Of a stretch of 64,000 nucleotides of DNA, positions 34,947-44,791 are shown one piece after another. How positions within the stretch are numbered: the first letter of the stretch is position 1; every line of letters starts with the position of its first letter. The position numbers and the translations under genes are program-made. Below the pieces are notes generated by a model that saw only the letters and a list, made by a program, of their open reading frames with translations, ran no database searches and was not told the DNA's origin. Source of the stretch: an uncultured Lachnospiraceae bacterium (GTDB lineage Bacteria > Bacillota > Clostridia > Lachnospirales > Lachnospiraceae); assembly GCA_930972465.1 (NCBI GenBank), contig CAKNHF010000007.1, positions 1 to 64,000 of the forward strand. The letters are read 5' to 3'.

Positions 34947-35957
34947 TTGGAAAAGATATTGACAATAACGGTACCCGCATATAATGTGGAAAAATTTCTG
35001 GAAAAGACACTGGACTCGTTTCTGGTGGAAGAGATTCTGGATGAGATAGAGGTTCTTGTCGTAGACGACGGATCGGGCGACGGGACAGCGGCCATAGGGC
35101 GGAAATACCAGGAGAGATATCCCGGGAGCTTCCGGCTGATCTCCAAAGAGAACGGAGGACACGGTTCCACAATAAACCGGGGGATCCTGGAGGCCAGAGG
35201 AAAATACTTCAAGGTAGTGGACGGGGACGACTGGGTGGACACCTCCGGTCTGAGAGAGCTGATCCGCAGACTCAGGACATGTGAAGCCGATTATGTGTTT
35301 ACCAACTATTATGAGGTAAATGACGGGACCGGCGAGCGAAAGGCGGTCACATATCCCGGGATCCCGACAGAGAGGGAAATGCCATTTGAAAGTATTGCCG
35401 GACAGACGCGGATCTCCATGCATGCCCTGGTGATCCGTACTTCGCTTCTGAAAGAAAACCGGATCCGGCTGGATGAACACTGCTTCTATGTGGATGTGGA
35501 GTATATCCTGTATCCGGTGCCTTATGTGGAAACTGTCATCTACTATGACATCTTCGTATACATGTACAGGCTGGCTCAGGCGGCACAGAGCGTCAGTATC
35601 CTGGGATATCAGAAGCATATCCAGAATCACATCGATGTGATCTTCCACGTGCTGGATTATATCAATGAATATAAACGGCAGCCGGGATATGATCTGAAAA
35701 AAGCCGATTATATGGCAATGCGCATTGCGGAGATGACACATGATCAGGTGGACATATTCACCAGCTTCCCCGTAAGCGACAGGTCCATCCGGAGGAGATT
35801 CAGGGAGTTTGACCGTACAGTACGGGAAAAAAGCCCTTACGTATATGAAAAGTCCGGAGAGTACAGCGGAATGCTCCGGCTTCTCCGCAGGACCGGATTC
35901 AGATTTTATTCTCTTATCGTGAAAATGAGTAAAGTGAGAAACAAAGCGGCAGATTGA
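34947..35957 (+). CDS. Glycosyltransferase family 2
   Basis: A 336-residue GT2 transferase starting at a TTG codon, 10 bases after the previous stop. It reads ILTITVPAYNVEKFLEKTLD, VEDD-type LVVDDGSGDGTAAIG, NGGHGSTINRGILEARGKYF and VVDGDDWVDT. It is only distantly related to its two GT2 neighbours. The C-terminus is basic (RLLRRTGFRFYSLIVKMSKV) and probably touches the membrane. Sugar specificity is unknown. Confidence 0.85.
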   Translation: MEKILTITVPAYNVEKFLEKTLDSFLVEEILDEIEVLVVDDGSGDGTAAIGRKYQERYPGSFRLISKENGGHGSTINRGILEARGKYFKVVDGDDWVDTSGLRELIRRLRTCEADYVFTNYYEVNDGTGERKAVTYPGIPTEREMPFESIAGQTRISMHALVIRTSLLKENRIRLDEHCFYVDVEYILYPVPYVETVIYYDIFVYMYRLAQAAQSVSILGYQKHIQNHIDVIFHVLDYINEYKRQPGYDLKKADYMAMRIAEMTHDQVDIFTSFPVSDRSIRRRFREFDRTVREKSPYVYEKSGEYSGMLRLLRRTGFRFYSLIVKMSKVRNKAAD

Positions 35958-35970
35958 CAGGAAAGACAGT

Positions 35971-37413
35971 ATGAAAATTCATTCGGTTAAGTTTAATTTC
36001 ATTATGAATTTTATAATGGCGGCATCCTCCATCGTATTTCCCCTTATCACATTTCCCTATGTGTCCAGGGTTCTGATGGCTGCGGGAAACGGCAAGGTAG
36101 CAACAGCAAGCGCGGTGATCACATATTTCAATATGTTTGCTTCGCTGGGAATCCCCACTTACGGGATACGCGCCTGTGCGAAAGTCAGAGATGACAGGGA
36201 TAAGCTCTCTCAGACAGTGCAGGAACTGCTGATCATCAACTCGGTCACCATGCTCATCACATGCGCGGCATTTGTGTTTACAGTGGCCCTTGTGCCCGAG
36301 TTCGCCGCAGAGAAAGAGCTGTACGTGATCAACGGGATCGGCATGGTGCTCAATATGTTTGCCATCACATGGCTGTACAATGCGCTTGAACAGTATGCCT
36401 ATATCACGGTCTGCAATCTGCTGGTGAAGCTGGTCTCGCTTGTTCTGATGCTCCTTATGGTAAAGAGCCCTGATGATTATATTCTCTACGGCGGGATCAC
36501 CGTGTTTGCCAGTTCGGCGTCCTATGTGTTTAATTTCGTTTACGCCCTGCGGTTCATAAGTTTCAAGAAGAAGGGACCTTATAATTTCCGGGTCCATATG
36601 AAGCCTATCATCCGATTTTTCGCCATGTCGGCGGCCACAAGCGTATACACCAATCTGGATGTGGTTATGCTGCGGTTCATGAAAGGTGACACGGAAGTGG
36701 GATACTACAACGCAGCGATCAAGGTGAAGACGATCCTGACTACGCTGATCACCTCGCTGGGTACAGTGCTCCTGCCGAGGCTGTCCTACTATGTAAAACA
36801 GAATGAGAAGGAAAGATTCTATCAGATGATCGGAAAAGCGGTAAACTTCGTGGTTATCGCCGGTCTTCCTCTGACGGTCTACTTCATGCTCTATGCAGAC
36901 GAGTCCATTCTCTTCCTTGCAGGAGAGGGGTATGAGGGTTCCGTACTGCCCATGATCGTTCTGATGCCTACGGTTCTGCTTATCGGACTGTCCAACATCA
37001 CCGGTATCCAGATCCTCACCCCGCAGAATCTGGAGCAGAAGGTACTGAATTCCATTGTGGCCGGGGCGGTAATTGATTTTGTGCTTAATCTGGTTCTGAT
37101 CCCCCGGTTTGCCTCCACGGGAGCCGGGCTGGCTACGCTGGCGGCGGAGGCCGCTGTGCTGGTCATTCAGTGCATGTACCTGAGAAATATTATCGGACAG
37201 ATCGTAAGAGAAGTGAGTCTGGGCAAGATCCTGCTGGCTTCCGCATTAAGCTGCGCCGCAGGGATATTCGTCAAGGTCACGGTGGATCTGGGCGCGTTCC
37301 TGACACTGGCGATAAGCGCGTGCGTATTCTTCGGAGTCTATGGACTGGTGCTGCTTGTGACAAGGGAGAAGTTTGTGTGGGAGATTATCAGGGTATATTA
37401 CAAGGGCAGATGA
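35971..37413 (+). CDS. Oligosaccharide flippase, Wzx type (first)
   Basis: A 480-residue MOP-superfamily membrane protein with about twelve to fourteen hydrophobic segments, expected to flip the lipid-linked repeat unit across the membrane. The start SVKFNFIMNFIMAASSIVFP and the PLITFPYVSRVL motif are typical of the polysaccharide synthesis/export (Polysacc_synt) family. Also visible are TNLDVVMLRFMKGDTEVGYY and the C-terminal half PTVLLIGLSNITGIQILTP. A second flippase of the same family is at 47428-48885. Confidence 0.9.
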   Translation: MKIHSVKFNFIMNFIMAASSIVFPLITFPYVSRVLMAAGNGKVATASAVITYFNMFASLGIPTYGIRACAKVRDDRDKLSQTVQELLIINSVTMLITCAAFVFTVALVPEFAAEKELYVINGIGMVLNMFAITWLYNALEQYAYITVCNLLVKLVSLVLMLLMVKSPDDYILYGGITVFASSASYVFNFVYALRFISFKKKGPYNFRVHMKPIIRFFAMSAATSVYTNLDVVMLRFMKGDTEVGYYNAAIKVKTILTTLITSLGTVLLPRLSYYVKQNEKERFYQMIGKAVNFVVIAGLPLTVYFMLYADESILFLAGEGYEGSVLPMIVLMPTVLLIGLSNITGIQILTPQNLEQKVLNSIVAGAVIDFVLNLVLIPRFASTGAGLATLAAEAAVLVIQCMYLRNIIGQIVREVSLGKILLASALSCAAGIFVKVTVDLGAFLTLAISACVFFGVYGLVLLVTREKFVWEIIRVYYKGR

Positions 37414-37447
37414 CTCCCGTCTGCTCCGGCGGTGAGCAACAGGTCAG

Positions 37448-37480
37448 TATCAGTGGCGGCAGCAGCTGCCATTTCTGATA
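37448..37480 (+). other. Hairpin after the first flippase gene
   Basis: TATCAG-TGGC (37448-37457) pairs with GCCA and CTGATA (37468-37480) with a 3-base bulge. It lies in the 139-base gap before the first GT-C-like gene. No T-run follows. Confidence 0.4.
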
Positions 37481-37552
37481 TACATTCCGTGAGCAGGGAT
37501 TGAATGGGCGAACGCGGCATGAGGATCAAAAGGATGGAAGGAGACGAAAAAG

Positions 37553-39385
37553 ATGTCTAAGGGAGCAGGAAGAGTAAAGAAGAAAAACTATTACATTCTG
37601 GCGGCATTTCTGATTGCCCTGCTGCCCAGGATGATATTCCTTGGAAAAACATATCCCATGAGCATTACGGGAGATGAGTCTTTCCTTTTTATGCCGGCGG
37701 CAGAGTGGGCCGGCTATGACTGGTCAGGGCTGGAAGGGCTGTACAGATACTATGGCTATGGATTCATAGTATTTCTCACACCGCTGTTCAGGCTGATTGA
37801 TGATCCAGTGCTTCTGTATCGGATTATGGTATTTCTTATGATACTGTGTCAGGCTGCCGCTGCGCCGATAAGCTATCATATCATGACACAATTCTTTAGC
37901 ATGAAAGACAGCGCGATGACAATGTTTATTTCCATTGCCTGTTCCTATCTTGTATTTGCGCGTGCAACATATGTGTACAATGAATTTCCCTATGTTACGG
38001 TGTTCTGGCTGACTCTCTGGGTTCTGCTGAGTCTTCAGGAAAATGTCAAAAATCACAGGAAAAGATTTCTTCAGACGCTTCTTCTCCTGGCGCTTCTTCT
38101 TTATGAGATGACGCTCCATTCGCGGGCAGTCACGCTGTTTCTGGCCCTCGGTGTCACAGTAGTGTTCTATTTCTGGACATACCGGAAATGTGTGGTTTCC
38201 ATTCCCGCAGCTGTCGCTGCAGGAGCAGCAGGACTGTATCTTTGCACAAAGGGAATTGACTATATTGTGAGCATGTCATCCGCTGCGGCGTCCAGCTCAG
38301 AAGTAGGAAACACAAGCGTATCTTTTTCCATATCAGCTATATTCGGCTCGACAAAATCCTGGACAGCCTGGCTGTATATTGTTTTGGGGCAGGTGAATAC
38401 GATGGTGCTTTTTACAGGAGGAGTTGCTCTGTTTGCAGCAGTGATGGCATGTGTTTTCCTGTGGAAAGCGCTGATCAGAAAAGAGAAAACGTTTCTGGAA
38501 GAAAACAGGAACTATATTCTGGTATTATTTTACTGCATGTCGGCCTCGGCAATCACCATTCTGGGACAGTCATTTTCCTGGCTTCCGGGAGTAACCAGCG
38601 CAGCCTTTGAGGGTGGAGATCCGGACGGCCTGAGGGCAATCACGTATCTGCGGTATTACGGAGTCTACTTTGTGCCGGTGATTATGCTTTTCCTTGTCTG
38701 GTTCTGCAGAAAGAAGAACTGCAGACAGTTTATAACGCCGGTCTGTGTTACAGCGGGAATTCTTCAGGTATTCTGGTTCTGCTGTATTATTCCCGTGTTC
38801 GGAGAAGGTGTGGGAACAAGCTGGGAATTTAATGCATTTTCACTCACGAAGGGATGGGAAGATGTGATACGGGTAAGGACATATCTGCCGGCCATGGGAG
38901 TTCTGATAATATTTCTCGTCATCAGCATCTATGCCATACAGAAGAAAAGATATATGCTTCCGGTTCTTGTATTTACTGCAGTATTTATCTATCAGTATAT
39001 GTACAACTGCATGTATCATGAGAGAGCACGGGGAGAAGTGAATTATGAGTACTGCAGCGCGGCATATGAAATTCTTGAAGAGGCGGGCGACGAAGTTCCG
39101 GATGAGATCTATGTGGAAAATACATCTGTGCCGGTATACGGGGGGCAGTCCATTGCCAGCGAATATCAGTTCCTGTTCAGAGACAAGACAATATATCCCT
39201 GGGTCCCGGAGAAAGATACGGAGAGCGTATATCTCTGTGTTGATCCGGAGACCGGAGCGGCTCTGGCGGAGGCCGGGTATCGGTGGGCTGAAATTACGGA
39301 TAATTCGTATATTTTCGTAAAGGATGAAGGACTGACAGATGTTCTGGAAGAGAAAGGGTTGAAGTTTTCGGCAGAAACGGAATGA
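37553..39385 (+). CDS. Large GT-C-like membrane glycosyltransferase (paralogue 1)
   Basis: A 610-residue protein with about eleven hydrophobic segments and a soluble C-terminal part of about 120 residues. The first outer loop has SITGDESFLFMPAAEWAGYD, with the Asp-Glu that serves as catalytic site in ArnT/PMT-type GT-C enzymes. It shares long-range similarity with the protein at 48860-50776: AGYDWS, YNE, LHSRA against IHTRA, AWLYIVLGQVNT against AWLNIVLGQLNT, and QSFSWLPG against QSFTWLPG. Such enzymes use polyprenyl-phosphate sugars outside the membrane. I do not recognise a named family. Confidence 0.7.
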   Translation: MSKGAGRVKKKNYYILAAFLIALLPRMIFLGKTYPMSITGDESFLFMPAAEWAGYDWSGLEGLYRYYGYGFIVFLTPLFRLIDDPVLLYRIMVFLMILCQAAAAPISYHIMTQFFSMKDSAMTMFISIACSYLVFARATYVYNEFPYVTVFWLTLWVLLSLQENVKNHRKRFLQTLLLLALLLYEMTLHSRAVTLFLALGVTVVFYFWTYRKCVVSIPAAVAAGAAGLYLCTKGIDYIVSMSSAAASSSEVGNTSVSFSISAIFGSTKSWTAWLYIVLGQVNTMVLFTGGVALFAAVMACVFLWKALIRKEKTFLEENRNYILVLFYCMSASAITILGQSFSWLPGVTSAAFEGGDPDGLRAITYLRYYGVYFVPVIMLFLVWFCRKKNCRQFITPVCVTAGILQVFWFCCIIPVFGEGVGTSWEFNAFSLTKGWEDVIRVRTYLPAMGVLIIFLVISIYAIQKKRYMLPVLVFTAVFIYQYMYNCMYHERARGEVNYEYCSAAYEILEEAGDEVPDEIYVENTSVPVYGGQSIASEYQFLFRDKTIYPWVPEKDTESVYLCVDPETGAALAEAGYRWAEITDNSYIFVKDEGLTDVLEEKGLKFSAETE

Positions 39386-39435
39386 TTACAGTCCGGATAC
39401 AGCAGATACAGGTGTATAAATGCCATAAAATGCTG

Positions 39436-39464
39436 TTTAAAGAAATAGATAAATGTGTTATACT
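39436..39464 (+). promoter_or_regulatory. Likely promoter of the ugd transcript
   Basis: TATACT at 39459-39464 has a TGT extended -10 element directly before it. The -35 region (TTTAAA, 17 bases upstream) is poor. It lies 54 bases before the ugd start. Confidence 0.55.
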
Positions 39465-39518
39465 ACAACAGGATATGTCGAATTATGATAAAATTTGGAA
39501 AATGAGAGGAATATAAAA

Positions 39519-40826
39519 ATGAAGATAGCAGTAGCAGGAACCGGGTATGTCGGTCTGGTAACGGGTGTATGTCTTGCGAGCAAGGGACATGATGTGACCT
39601 GCGTTGATGTAGATGAGAAGAAAGTTGAGATCATGAAGCAGGGGATCTCTCCTATATATGAACCGGGACTGTCTGAACTTATGAAAGAAAGTATGGGCAG
39701 GCTTACATTCACTACAGATTATGCTGCGGCATACAGAGATGCGGAAGTGATTTTCATTGGAGTGGGAACGCCGGAAAAGACAGACGGTTCCGCAAATTTA
39801 AGCTATGTCTACCAGGTAGCCAAGCAGATCGCGGCTTCTGTGGAGCGGGACTGTGTGGTTGTTGTGAAGTCGACAGTACCGATCGGGACAAATGATAAAA
39901 TTGAGTCTTATATTCACGATAAGCAGAAAAATAATGTAAAGATCTATGTTGCTTCTAATCCGGAGTTTCTGTCTCAGGGAACTGCAGTAAGAGATACGCT
40001 GCATGCATCAAGGATAGTGATCGGAGTAAATGAGGAACGGCCAGGAGAAATCCTTCAGGAAGTATACAGAGACTTTGACGCGCCGAAACTTGTGGTAGGA
40101 CGCAGAAGTGCCGAGATGGTCAAATATGCATCAAATGATTTCCTTGCCCTGAAGATAAGCTATGTAAATGAAATCGCCAATCTCTGTGAGACTGTGGGAG
40201 CGGATGTCGAAGAGGTCACCAGAGGAATGGGCTATGACTCACGTATAGGAAATAAATTCTTAAAAGCGGGAATTGGATACGGAGGATCATGCTTTCCGAA
40301 AGATACAAAAGCGCTGAGTTGGCTGGCAAGTTTTAACGACAATGAAATCCGCACAGTCAAAGCGGCTATTGAAGTTAACGACAGCCAGAAATTCAAACTC
40401 GTGAAAAAGGCCAAGAAATATTATGATGATTTTCTCTTCCTCAATATTGCTGTTCTGGGCTGTACGTTCAAGCCGGGAACAGATGATCTGAGAGAGGCAC
40501 CGTCACTTGTAAACGTTCCCCTTCTGTTGGAGGATGGAGCCTATGTAAGAATCTGGGATCCCGTAGGAGAGGAAAATTTTAAAAAGAGAGTACAGCATAA
40601 AAACATACAGTATTTTGATACAATTGAAGAAGCGATCGCAGGGGCGGATCTTTGCCTGATCTTTACAGAATGGGATGACGTGTTGAAATTTGACATCAGG
40701 AAGTATGAGGAACTGATGAAGACCCCGATCGTGCTCGATGGAAGAAACTGCTATCCTCTGAGCGCATTTAAGGGAACAAAAACGACATACTGTTCTATAG
40801 GAAGAAAAACGGTAAACGACAGGTAA
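39519..40826 (+). CDS. UDP-glucose 6-dehydrogenase
   Basis: This NAD-dependent enzyme oxidises UDP-glucose (or a related UDP-hexose) to the uronic acid, giving the locus an acidic sugar. The 435-residue protein starts at 39519 after AGAGGA; a TTG at 39495 would add eight residues before the conserved MKIAVAGTGYVGLVTGVCLA. Other motifs are STVPIGTNDKIE, NPEFLSQGTAV, the catalytic GIGYGGSCFPKDTKAL, and GCTFKPGTDDLREAPS. It has its own promoter and leads into the GtrB-like transferase. Confidence 0.93.
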   Translation: MKIAVAGTGYVGLVTGVCLASKGHDVTCVDVDEKKVEIMKQGISPIYEPGLSELMKESMGRLTFTTDYAAAYRDAEVIFIGVGTPEKTDGSANLSYVYQVAKQIAASVERDCVVVVKSTVPIGTNDKIESYIHDKQKNNVKIYVASNPEFLSQGTAVRDTLHASRIVIGVNEERPGEILQEVYRDFDAPKLVVGRRSAEMVKYASNDFLALKISYVNEIANLCETVGADVEEVTRGMGYDSRIGNKFLKAGIGYGGSCFPKDTKALSWLASFNDNEIRTVKAAIEVNDSQKFKLVKKAKKYYDDFLFLNIAVLGCTFKPGTDDLREAPSLVNVPLLLEDGAYVRIWDPVGEENFKKRVQHKNIQYFDTIEEAIAGADLCLIFTEWDDVLKFDIRKYEELMKTPIVLDGRNCYPLSAFKGTKTTYCSIGRKTVNDR

Positions 40827-40843
40827 TAGAGAGGTACAATGAG

Positions 40844-41824
40844 ATGAAACTTATCATTCAGATCCCATGCTATAATGAGGCGGAGACACTGGAAATCGCG
40901 CTGAATGCGCTTCCGAAACATATAGATGGAGTAGATGTTATTGAATATCTGATTATCAATGACGGAAGTAAAGATAATACAGTGGAAGTTGCGAGAAACT
41001 GGGGAGTAAACTATATCGTAAACTTCCGGAATAATAAGGGACTTGCCAGAGGATTCATGGCAGGTCTCGACGCATGTCTGAGAAACGGTGCGGACATTAT
41101 TGTAAACACAGATGCAGATAATCAGTACTGCGGTGATGACATAGAAAAACTGATCCAGCCGATCTTAAGAGGGGAGGCCGGAATGGTAGTCGGAGAGCGG
41201 CCGATTGATCAGACGGAGCATTTTTCCCCGCTCAAAAAGAAGCTGCAGCATCTGGGAAGCTGGGTTGTGAGAAAAGCGTCCAAAACAGATATACCGGATG
41301 CGCCCAGCGGATTCCGTGCATACAGCAGACATACGGCTATGAGGATGAACGTGATCAACGAGTATACGTATACGCTTGAAACGATCGTGCAGGCCGGAAG
41401 ACAGAAAATGGCAGTGACATCTGTGCCGATCAGGACGAATGCGGAATTAAGGCCTTCCAGACTTTTCAGCAGCATGTTCGGATATGTAAAAAAATCAATG
41501 CTCACAATCGGTCGGGCGCTGATGATGTATAAACCGTTATACTGTTTTGCGTGGATTGCGGGGATATTCGGTGTCATTGGCGTTGCGATTGGAGTACGGT
41601 TCCTTGTATATTTTTTTGGTGGAAGTGGTGCAGGTCATATTCAGTCACTGATATTGGCAAGTATGTTTATTATTATAGCAGTATTATGCGGAGTTATAGG
41701 ACTTCTCGGAGATGTAATTGCAGCTAACAGAAAACTGTTAGAAGAGATACAATTTGAATTGAGGAAAATGGATTATGGACCGGGACATGAAGAAATGAAG
41801 ACTAATGAGAGGCTGGAGGAGTAA
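40844..41824 (+). CDS. GtrB/DPM1-like glycosyltransferase family 2 with two C-terminal membrane helices
   Basis: A 326-residue transferase. The GT-A domain shows KLIIQIPCYNEAETLEIALN, LIINDGSKDNTVEVARNWG, NFRNNKGLARGFMAGLDACL and NTDADNQYCGDD. Two hydrophobic segments follow (about 232-258 and 265-290), the layout of bactoprenol glucosyl transferases that make polyprenyl-phosphate sugars. This would supply the donor for the GT-C-like proteins at 37553 and 48860. Base composition drops to AT-rich in the last third of the gene, at the left edge of the cassette. Confidence 0.85.
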   Translation: MKLIIQIPCYNEAETLEIALNALPKHIDGVDVIEYLIINDGSKDNTVEVARNWGVNYIVNFRNNKGLARGFMAGLDACLRNGADIIVNTDADNQYCGDDIEKLIQPILRGEAGMVVGERPIDQTEHFSPLKKKLQHLGSWVVRKASKTDIPDAPSGFRAYSRHTAMRMNVINEYTYTLETIVQAGRQKMAVTSVPIRTNAELRPSRLFSSMFGYVKKSMLTIGRALMMYKPLYCFAWIAGIFGVIGVAIGVRFLVYFFGGSGAGHIQSLILASMFIIIAVLCGVIGLLGDVIAANRKLLEEIQFELRKMDYGPGHEEMKTNERLEE

Positions 41825-41830
41825 ATTGGT

Positions 41831-42997
41831 ATGAAGCCTAAGTTGTTAGTAACAGCATCAACTTTTCCAAGATGGGCTGGCGATACGGAACCACGTTTTA
41901 TACTAGATCTTTCTAAATCATTATTACCTTTTTTTGAGGTTACTGTATTAGCTCCGGCATGTCCAGGTGCTAAAAAGTATGAAATTTTAGAAGGCATAAA
42001 AGTGATTCGTTATCACTATTTTCCAGTTCATAATTTTGAAACATTATGTTATCCGGGAGCGATAGTGCCAAGAATTAAGGAAAAAAAGTGGAGGATTCTA
42101 TTAGTCCCATTTCTATTTTTGGGGTTATGGTTTAGCCTTTTTAGGCTATTACCGAAATATGATATCGTACATGCTCATTGGTTAATACCTCAAGGGATTG
42201 TTCAGTCATTCTTTAAAAAAAAATATATTATTACTGGACATGGCGGTGACGTTACATCTCTAAATATACCTTTAATTAAAAATTTGAAAATACATGCATT
42301 AAAAAAGGCTGAAAGAATTACAGTTGTTTCACATGCACTTGAGAAATATATTGTTGATTTTATTGGAGACCGTAATATATTTGTTCAACCTATGGGGTGT
42401 GACCTCTCAATGTTTGGTGCGGAAAATCGTGTAGAAAATTATTTTGATCAGGGAGATAAAAAGGTTGTACTTTTTGTTGGAAGGTTGGCGGAAAAAAAGG
42501 GAGTTTCGTACTTAATAGAGGCAGTAAAAAATATAGATGTGAAATTGATTATTGTGGGGGAAGGACCACTGGAAAAACAATTAAAAAGGCAAGCTGAATC
42601 TCAGCGAAACAAAATTTCCTTTTTAGGTGGAAAAACACATGAAGAGTTAAAAAAAATTTATGCATCGGCTGATATTTTTGTGGCACCGTCGATTACTGCG
42701 AAAGACGGAGATAAAGAAGGAGTACCAACTACCATAATGGAAGCTATGGCATCAGGGTTGCCGGTTATTGCAAGTGATTCGAGCGGAATACCGGAGGTTG
42801 TTTCAGATGGAGAAAATGGCTTTTTAACCGAAGAAAAAAATGTTGAGGATATAGCAAAAAGAATTACTCTTTTGATCGAAAATGCTGATTTATATAAACG
42901 TTTAAAAAACGGTGCTATAAATGATTCAAAAGATTTTGATTATAATATTATAGGGGAAAAATACGCAAATATAATTCGAGAATGTCTGAAGGATTAA
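41831..42997 (+). CDS. Glycosyltransferase family 4
   Basis: A 388-residue GT-B transferase at the start of the AT-rich block. It has an N-terminal acceptor domain with TASTFPRWAGDTEPRFILDL and VHAHWLIPQGIVQ and ITGHGGDVTSLNIP, and a donor domain with VLFVGRLAEKKGVSYLIEAV, VGEGPLEKQLKRQA, and the E-x7-E region GVPTTIMEAMASGLPVIASD. This is a complete, normal-length family 4 enzyme. The next gene begins 32 bases later. The sugar added is unknown. Confidence 0.87.
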   Translation: MKPKLLVTASTFPRWAGDTEPRFILDLSKSLLPFFEVTVLAPACPGAKKYEILEGIKVIRYHYFPVHNFETLCYPGAIVPRIKEKKWRILLVPFLFLGLWFSLFRLLPKYDIVHAHWLIPQGIVQSFFKKKYIITGHGGDVTSLNIPLIKNLKIHALKKAERITVVSHALEKYIVDFIGDRNIFVQPMGCDLSMFGAENRVENYFDQGDKKVVLFVGRLAEKKGVSYLIEAVKNIDVKLIIVGEGPLEKQLKRQAESQRNKISFLGGKTHEELKKIYASADIFVAPSITAKDGDKEGVPTTIMEAMASGLPVIASDSSGIPEVVSDGENGFLTEEKNVEDIAKRITLLIENADLYKRLKNGAINDSKDFDYNIIGEKYANIIRECLKD

Positions 42998-43029
42998 GCA
43001 CTATTACTTTCAGAAGAAAAGGAAATATA

Positions 43030-43947
43030 ATGAGTGAAATTTTAATTCTCAAGAGTGATTTTGATGATTATGAAAAGTTCTATATAGATCATATGCAAAT
43101 GGATAACGTGAAAACATTCGGTTATCTTAGAACGCTAAATAGATTTTTTAAGGCAATTGGAATTATTTGGACAAAATATTTCCAGTTACCTTTAGCCTCA
43201 ATCTGGTATGGAAAATGGAAGAAGAAGCTTGGTCAATATTCAACAATAATTTTATTTGACAGAATATTAGGGTGGAAAATTGTTGATTACATTAAGAAAA
43301 AAAATCCTAAATGTAGAATAATAATTTGGTATTGGAATTCAGGGAAACCGCCAATTCCGTCTAAGTATCAGGGAATATGTGAAGGATGGTCGTTTGACGA
43401 AAAAGAATGCCAAAAATTTGGGTACAAATATAATATTCAATTTTCGTTTAGAGATTTAAAGAGAGTGGAAATGCCCATTAAACAGGATTGTTTTTTTGTG
43501 GGAATGGATAAAGGCAGATATCCAATATTAAGCAAAATTCAACAGATATTTGATAAATATGATATTAGTTCTAAAATTTGTGTTATTAAAGATAAATCTT
43601 CAGTGGGGAATAAAAAAGTATATTGTGCACCTTTAAATTATTGCGATGTTCTTAATGAAGTACAAAGTAGTAAATGCATAATAGATATAACCAAAAACGG
43701 GCAATGTGGAGAAACGCTAAGAGTTTTGGAGGCTATATTTTTTGAAAAGAAATTAATTACTACCGATAAAAATATTGTAACTAAGCCATATTACAAAAAA
43801 AATAATATATTCATTTTGGGTATTGACAATGAAATAGAACTGAAAAAATTTATTGATTCTCCCTACGATAGACTGGATAATACAATTATACAGAACTATT
43901 CTTTTGAGAAGTGGATTGAAAATTTTAAGGTGAATGATGAAAGATAA
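43030..43947 (+). CDS. Probable glycosyltransferase of unrecognised family
   Basis: A 305-residue soluble protein I cannot place in a named family. Its general form (ILILKSDFDDYEKFYIDHMQ, then IILFDRILGWKIVDYIKKKN, RIIIWYWNSG, and a C-terminal ETLRVLEAIFFEKKLITTDK followed by YKKNNIFIL) resembles GT-B-like lipopolysaccharide or capsule transferases in which a Glu-rich ETLRVLEA helix binds the donor. The start at 43030 follows AAAAGGA; an in-frame start at 42982 lies inside the previous gene. It overlaps the next gene by 11 bases, so it belongs to the same pathway. The function is inferred from context. Confidence 0.6.
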   Translation: MSEILILKSDFDDYEKFYIDHMQMDNVKTFGYLRTLNRFFKAIGIIWTKYFQLPLASIWYGKWKKKLGQYSTIILFDRILGWKIVDYIKKKNPKCRIIIWYWNSGKPPIPSKYQGICEGWSFDEKECQKFGYKYNIQFSFRDLKRVEMPIKQDCFFVGMDKGRYPILSKIQQIFDKYDISSKICVIKDKSSVGNKKVYCAPLNYCDVLNEVQSSKCIIDITKNGQCGETLRVLEAIFFEKKLITTDKNIVTKPYYKKNNIFILGIDNEIELKKFIDSPYDRLDNTIIQNYSFEKWIENFKVNDER

Positions 43948-44791
43948 TAAAATTGCAACTGTTATTGTTCTTTATAACCCTGATTTAGATCGTTTGTATG
44001 AAAATATCAATGCAGTTATAAGGCAGACAGACTGTGTTATTTTAGTAGATAACAATTCTTCAAATATAGAACAAATAAAAAAAATGTACAGTTCGAATTC
44101 TAAAATACATTTTATTTTTAATGACAGAAATGAAGGAATAGCAAAGGCTTTGAATCAAGGCATTGAGTTATGCAGCGAAGGATATGAATGGGTTTTAACA
44201 TTAGACCAGGACTCAGTAGTTCCTGATACTATGATTTTTGAATATAAAAAATATTTATCATTAGAAAACGTAGGAATACTTACACCTTTGATTTGTGATA
44301 GAAATCAAAAAATCAAATATAATCCAAAGTCTGAATATGAGTATTTAGACCGATGTATTACAAGCGGTTCACTGACAAATATTGCTGTATGGGATAAATG
44401 CGGTAAATTTGATGAGCGGATGTTTATTGATGTTGTTGATTTTGAATATTGTTATAGAATTACCTGGGCTGGCTATAAGATCATTCGGATTAACTCAGTG
44501 CAGCTTTTACACGAATGTGGAAAAATTAGAGAAATTCGGATATTGGGTTATCCTATAAAGATATTTAATCATTCTGCATTAAGAAAATACTATTTTGCCA
44601 GAAATTGGGCTTATGTAAAGAAAAAGCATAGCAAAAAAATTCCTATAATTTTTATTGTAAAACAATATATTGTTTTAATAGGGAAAATACTTTTATTTGA
44701 AAATAGGAAATTCTTTAAAATAAAAGCTGTAATACAAGGACTGATAGACGGCCTTAATTTGAAAATGGGAGAATGCATTCGGGAGATATAA
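43937..44791 (+). CDS. Glycosyltransferase family 2, rhamnosyltransferase-like
   Basis: A 284-residue GT2 enzyme of the RfbF/WbbL group. It has IATVIVLYNPDLDRLYENIN, VILVDNNSSN, NDRNEGIAKALNQGIELC, the DxD equivalent LTLDQDSVVPD, SGSLTNIAVWDKCGKFDERM, and DVVDFEYCYRITWAGYKI. This group often moves rhamnose from dTDP-rhamnose, matching the rfbABDC genes at the end of the locus. Two adjacent ATGs (43934 and 43937) are possible; 43937 is better spaced from AAGG. The TAA stop is followed directly by the next ATG. Confidence 0.85.
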   Translation: MKDNKIATVIVLYNPDLDRLYENINAVIRQTDCVILVDNNSSNIEQIKKMYSSNSKIHFIFNDRNEGIAKALNQGIELCSEGYEWVLTLDQDSVVPDTMIFEYKKYLSLENVGILTPLICDRNQKIKYNPKSEYEYLDRCITSGSLTNIAVWDKCGKFDERMFIDVVDFEYCYRITWAGYKIIRINSVQLLHECGKIREIRILGYPIKIFNHSALRKYYFARNWAYVKKKHSKKIPIIFIVKQYIVLIGKILLFENRKFFKIKAVIQGLIDGLNLKMGECIREI